DNA of 64,000 nt from Thermothielavioides terrestris NRRL 8126. Its lineage: Eukaryota; Ascomycota; Sordariomycetes; Sordariales; Chaetomiaceae. This document shows, piece by piece, positions 60,017 to 64,000 of this stretch (its first letter is position 1; every line of letters begins with the position of its first letter). The DNA lies in contig NC_016458.1 in NCBI RefSeq assembly GCF_000226115.1, positions 8,413,501 through 8,477,500 on the forward strand. Reading direction: 5' to 3'. The notes under the pieces are model-generated. The model saw only the letters and a list, made by a program, of their open reading frames with translations. It was not told the origin of the DNA and searched no databases. The translations under genes and the position numbers were made by a program.

Positions 60017-62398
60017 CTAAGTCGACGGGGTGAGCACGACACTGCCCTGTCCGAGCACAGGCCAGCCAGGGACGGTGACGCCGGGGATGGACTGGAGGAC
60101 GGTGACGGCGTTGAGCATGATGAGCCAGACGGGGGCGGGGATATCGGGGCTGCCGTAGGAGCCGTAGGCGTCCTCGAGGGCCTTGAGGGCGGCCAGCAGG
60201 GCGGCCGGGTCGGCGGTGGCGGTTTCGCCGCGGCGGCGGTCGGACGGGTGGATGGAATCCCCCGGCACGGTCGGGTCCGGCGTGATGGGCCCGCCCGGGA
60301 TGGTCGCGTCCGGCGTGAGGGTGGTCCAGCCGGCGACGGACTGGCCGCAGAGCTGCAGGGCCGAGACGACGACCTGCTCGACCAGGAAGATGTCGGTGGG
60401 CGCCTTAGCCGGGTCGCCGTATGAGGCCAGCAGGGCGGCGAGGGCGCCGCGCAGGCCCGTGATGTCGCCGGCTTGGCAGGTCTTGGTGCCGACCGTGACG
60501 GTGGACTGGCGCTTGGCGGCGGAGGCGGTGGAGGCGGCGGCCGAGTCGGCGGTGAGCGTGGTGGAGCCGCCGTAGAGCTCGATGAGGCCGGCGATTTGGT
60601 GCAGGACGAGCCAGTTGTCGAAGGACGGCGGGTTGGGCGCGACCTGGGTGGCGGCATCGAGGAGGGCGGCGTAGGCGTTCTGCAGACCGGCGACGTTCAG
60701 CTGGGTCGTGGCCACGTCGCGCTTGTCGGAGGGCTTGAGGATGGTCGTGGTGCCATCGGGCGACTTGACGATGGTGATGCCGCAGCCGCGGAGGAAGGCG
60801 ACCAGCTTCTGCTCGATGATCTGCTCGCCGATGGTCGGGTTCGCCTTGTGCAGGAGGTTCTCAAGGGCGAGCTCGGCGCCGTCGAGGTTCGGGCACTCGG
60901 CGGCGTACGTGCCAACGGTATCGGGGTTGAACGCCGCGGCCCGCTTGCCCGGGGTGAAGGTGGAGCCCGTGCCCGGCGGCGCCGAGATGCTGGTGATGCC
61001 CGCTAGATACTTGAGCGCTGCCTTGATAGCCTCAATATCGTCAAGGTCCTCGGCGCTCTTGTTCGGCTTGTTCTGGAGCCTCTCGAGGTCCAGTTCGAGC
61101 TCGGCAATCACCCGCTTGGGGTTAGAATTTGCATCGGGCGGGAGCACGAAGTGGCGCTTGCCCGGGGTGAAGGTGGAGCCGGTGCCCGGCGGCGCCGAGA
61201 TATTGGCAATGCCCGCTAGATACCTGAGCGCTGCCTTGATGGCCACGATGTCGTCGAGGTCTTGTTGCGTTTTGTACTTCTGGTTCTCAAGCCTCTCGAG
61301 GGCAAGCTCAAGCTCAGCAATCGCATGCTTGGGATTGGAGTTCGCATCGGGTGGGAGCACGAAGGCGCGTTTGCCAGGGGTGAACGTGCTGCCGGAGCCC
61401 GGGGGGGCCGAGATGTTGCTGATGCCGGCCAGGTACTTGAGGGCGACCTTGATCGCCTCAATGTCCTCAAGATCCTCCTGGGATTTGTTGGGCTTGTTCT
61501 GGAGCCTCTCGAGATCCAGCTCCAGCTCCGCAATCACCTTCTTTGGGTTCGTGTTGGCGTCGGGGGGCAGGACGAACCCGCGCTTGCCGGGAGTAAAAGT
61601 GCTGCCGGAGCCCGGAGGGGCAGAGATGTTGGTGATGCCAGCCAAATACTGAAGGGCAGCTTTGATGGCCTCGATATCATCGAGATCCTCCTGGGATTTG
61701 TGGGGTTTATTCTGCAGCTTCTCCAGATCCAGCTCTAACTCTGCAATCACCCTCTTAGGGTTCGAGGCGGCGTCGGGCGGCAGGACAAACGATCTCTTGC
61801 CGGGGGTGAAGGTGCTTCCGCTTCCCGGAGGGGCAGAGATATTGGTGATGCCAGCCAAATACTGAAGGGCAGCCTTGATGGCCTCGATATCATCGAGATC
61901 CTCCTGGGATTTGTGGAGCTTGTTCTGTAGCCTCTCGAGGTCCAGCTCCAGCTCGGCAATAACCCGCTTGGGGTTGCTGTTAGCGTCGGGCGGCAAGACG
62001 AACTCCCGTTTGTTGTTGGTAGGCGGGAGAGTGGGCGGCAACAGCCCGCCGGTGATGGGCGGCAGTATGCATGGTGGTTGCTCGCTGAGGGAAACGTTTG
62101 TCAGGCAGACGGGGATTGAGCCTTGGCCAGGGGTGAAGACGCTCGACCCGTCCCCGATGGACAATTGCCGCTTCTCCTTGGGTGGGTTGAGCCCGCCGAC
62201 GATGGGTGGCAGGAGGCACGGCGGCTGCTCGTTGAGGGGCTGATCCGTCAGGCAGGGCGGGAGGGAGCCGTCGCCGGGGGTGAAGGTCCCCGAGCCACCG
62301 GGCAGCCATACCTGCCGCTGTTCAACGGGCTTCCTCGCGGGCAGGGCCTGCACGGCGCCGAGGCCGATGAGAGACAGAGCGAGAGCCGATCCGACCAT
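60017..62398 (-). CDS. Secreted Kex2-processed repeat protein (multi-peptide precursor)
   Basis: Single exon, 793 residues from an ATG in good context. Residues 1-21 form a signal peptide (MVGSALALSLIGLGAVQALPA). Two Cys-pair modules follow (CLTDQPLNEQPPC, 49-61; CLTNVSLSEQPPC, 98-110), each ending at a KR pair (76-77; 130-131). Then five modules of exactly 71 residues each end in GSTFTPGKR (KR at 201-202, 272-273, 343-344, 414-415 and 485-486) and start with xFVLPPDA. Each has a predicted helical middle (IAELELDLERLQNK, then EDLDDIEAIKAALQYLAGI). Some carry an inner KR (NPKR). The C-terminal third has divergent Cys-pair modules (C502/C539, C641/C684) bounded by KR at 559-560 and 629-630. Kex2 cuts after KR in the late Golgi, so at least nine secreted fragments are expected. 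Function unknown. Confidence 0.93.
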   Translation of the reverse strand: MVGSALALSLIGLGAVQALPARKPVEQRQVWLPGGSGTFTPGDGSLPPCLTDQPLNEQPPCLLPPIVGGLNPPKEKRQLSIGDGSSVFTPGQGSIPVCLTNVSLSEQPPCILPPITGGLLPPTLPPTNNKREFVLPPDANSNPKRVIAELELDLERLQNKLHKSQEDLDDIEAIKAALQYLAGITNISAPPGSGSTFTPGKRSFVLPPDAASNPKRVIAELELDLEKLQNKPHKSQEDLDDIEAIKAALQYLAGITNISAPPGSGSTFTPGKRGFVLPPDANTNPKKVIAELELDLERLQNKPNKSQEDLEDIEAIKVALKYLAGISNISAPPGSGSTFTPGKRAFVLPPDANSNPKHAIAELELALERLENQKYKTQQDLDDIVAIKAALRYLAGIANISAPPGTGSTFTPGKRHFVLPPDANSNPKRVIAELELDLERLQNKPNKSAEDLDDIEAIKAALKYLAGITSISAPPGTGSTFTPGKRAAAFNPDTVGTYAAECPNLDGAELALENLLHKANPTIGEQIIEQKLVAFLRGCGITIVKSPDGTTTILKPSDKRDVATTQLNVAGLQNAYAALLDAATQVAPNPPSFDNWLVLHQIAGLIELYGGSTTLTADSAAASTASAAKRQSTVTVGTKTCQAGDITGLRGALAALLASYGDPAKAPTDIFLVEQVVVSALQLCGQSVAGWTTLTPDATIPGGPITPDPTVPGDSIHPSDRRRGETATADPAALLAALKALEDAYGSYGSPDIPAPVWLIMLNAVTVLQSIPGVTVPGWPVLGQGSVVLTPST
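60941..62005 (-). repeat. Five tandem 213-bp coding repeats
   Basis: In-frame repeat array inside the secreted protein gene. Every unit is exactly 71 codons. Units 1 and 2 (62005-61580) are the most alike and unit 4 is the most diverged (NPKHAIAELELALERLENQK). Equal length with sequence drift suggests selection on spacing, or continuing gene conversion. Confidence 0.95.
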
Positions 62399-64000
62399 GG
62401 CTGCGGCGGGGGATGCGTCTGCTCAGGGGATGATGTCGCTGTTGGCAAGGTCCGCGGCCGAACAGTGCGATCCGGACCCCAAGACGGCAACGGGGACTCC
62501 TCTGATGATATAGATGCCGGCCGTCACGTCCGCCGACGCAATAGCAATCCTAAGTGGTGTATTCTGTACAATCTGCCGCTGCAGTCGCCATCGCCCCTGG
62601 CCGGAATATTTATAGAATCGGTCATTGATATCGTGCATCCTCCCCGCTGCCGGGACAGCGCGAGGAGTGCGTTGAGGCGACATGGTCCGCAAATGCTCTG
62701 TCATTGTCTGGTGGCGGCAATCTCTGGGCAATATGGAATAGATGAAAAGGCGAGGGCAAGACCCAAACTTATGATATGGTTCGGCATATTTAACCGGGGA
62801 CATGGCCGTGCTTGTTCGCCGTCTCGGCCAGTCTCGGTCTCGCCCAGACCTGGAGGAAGACAGGCGACCCAGAGATAAGGTTGCACTCTCCCAATTGTGC
62901 CTATATCCCCAGCGCCATCCGGCCAGTTTGGGCCGCCGGCGCTCGAGGGCCGCGATAAACCGCGCCCGGTCGAGTTGCAGATGTGGAAAACGACGCTTGC
63001 TATTTTTGGCCCGCCGTGTTCTCCATTTGCATGTGTTTCCATGCTCTGATCCCCCGTTGGGAACTTCAGCACTGCCTGCCCCTGGTTTCGATGGACTGAG
63101 CATAGATGAGTAGTCATATTGCCGTCGTCGTTGGGGAACCAATGTCATTTTGCCCCATGGCCTGGAGGCTCGTGTCGTGTTGTATCCGACACTCAGGCGT
63201 GGTTCGACAAGGTCGCATCGCGGCGGCTTGGACAGATGGCAGCTTGACGGCGACGATCCCGAAGCTGCCCGGGGCGGCGGCTTGCCCGCACCCATCCTCC
63301 TCCCAGCAAAACAATCTTGCCTCGTTGGCAATGGCGGCCTGGGCTGCCGCGCACACTTGCGCGCAGCTTTATCCGAGGCCATGTCTCATGATGGTCGGCT
63401 TTGGTGGCAGCACTTGACCGACCATAGAGCAAGAAGTGCGGTGATGCGGGATACCGCAGAGCCATGTGACTTCATTTGACACCTCCAAGAATAGAAATAG
63501 AGTTATGACCCAACAGCACGTTAACCCCGGTTTCTGGAGATGTGGACAGATCGACAGGTCGTCCGAGCTCCATTCTGTTCCAGGAACGAGGAAACAGACC
63601 CGCCGAGGACGGCTGGGTGCCGTCGGGTGCTGTCCGTTTCGCGTCCGCACCCTCATTCCCCATTCGGCAACTGCGGGCAGTGATCTGTCAGGGTCCAGAT
63701 CCAGGCGTGACGTTGGGTGCCGGCCCTTGTGCGGCTTCATTCTGCTGCCCACTTCCATCGCGCGCCATATATCCGTTCGCCCAGAGGCAGGGTCACATTT
63801 GATCGGCTGTCAGGGATGCTCTCCGCCGGCAGAGCATCCATCGCACTTGCAGTGGCCACAAAAGGTTGTTGGTAGCTGCCGGCCCTCAGAGTGTCTCTTC
63901 CAGTTCAAGCAGGATTCGGTCCGGACTGAACGCCCCCCAAACGCGAAGGGGAAATTACACAGTGAAGTTGCATATGCGTGTAGACAGAAATGGAACCGAT
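62399..64000. other. Upstream region of the secreted repeat gene; no further gene seen
   Basis: Contains the promoter and leader of the minus-strand gene. The long minus-strand frame at 62423-63382 has random-like composition and ends just before the start codon, so it is not called. The right edge of the window shows no recognisable coding sequence. Confidence 0.5.

Noticed and set aside
60473..61652. Long plus-strand open frames opposite the secreted repeat gene
   Set aside because: They mirror the repeat array on the other strand. Signal peptide, KR spacing and start context support only the minus strand.
57640..62398. RiPP biosynthetic cluster around the Kex2-processed repeat protein
   Set aside because: No UstY/DUF3328 oxidase, tyrosinase, methyltransferase or peptidase gene is visible nearby; the window holds only a dead kinase-like gene beside it.
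62423..63382. 319-residue minus-strand frame upstream of the secreted repeat gene
   Set aside because: No domain, random-like composition, and it occupies the promoter of the downstream gene.

Overview
This 64 kb window is nuclear DNA of a filamentous ascomycete (Pezizomycotina). Gene content and codon usage suggest a Sordariomycete, perhaps near the Sordariales/Chaetomiaceae, but this was not tested. The evidence is short fungal introns with GT-AG (twice GC-AG) borders, GC-rich genes, HET- and CFEM-domain genes, and AT-rich repeats whose coding relics are full of TAG/TAA stops. Those relics fit repeat-induced point mutation (RIP, CpA to TpA).

Layout. 1-4.8 kb is a RIP-degraded transposon with its 3' part in two tandem ~1.15 kb copies, followed by relics of a small inverted-repeat element. 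4.9-18.9 kb is a gene island: peroxisomal 2,4-dienoyl-CoA reductase (SPS19 type), an MFS transporter, a GPI-anchored CFEM protein, a possible SAC3/CSN8-type protein, a HET-domain protein, a FabG-like reductase and dolichol-phosphate mannosyltransferase. 19.1-19.5 kb is an intact copy of the small element, in inverted orientation to the 4.5 kb copy. 21.3-28.3 kb is a complete but RIP-killed Ty1/copia retrotransposon on the minus strand with 201-bp LTRs. 28.5-44 kb carries housekeeping genes: an AT-hook protein, a CSC1/OSCA-like channel, TMA7 in six tiny exons, the PRP4 spliceosomal kinase and a GT25 glycosyltransferase. 44-64 kb is gene-poor: a RAN1/VHS1-like kinase, a dead kinase-like gene at 57.6-58.5 kb, and a 793-residue secreted protein with five 71-residue repeats separated by Kex2 (KR) sites.

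The secreted repeat protein is the most interesting locus. It has a signal peptide, two short Cys-pair modules, five near-identical modules each ending in GKR, and further C-terminal Cys-pair modules, so it looks like a polyprotein precursor of several secreted peptides.

Most genes are unrelated housekeeping neighbours and no biosynthetic cluster is evident. TMA7 and PRP4 share a 576-bp divergent promoter region. The HET gene and the FabG-like gene also diverge. The SPS19-type gene has an inverted pair of CCGAGG/CCTCGG sites upstream, as expected for FarA/FarB-type control by fatty acids. All gene models were built by reading splice sites and frames by eye; no database search was run.
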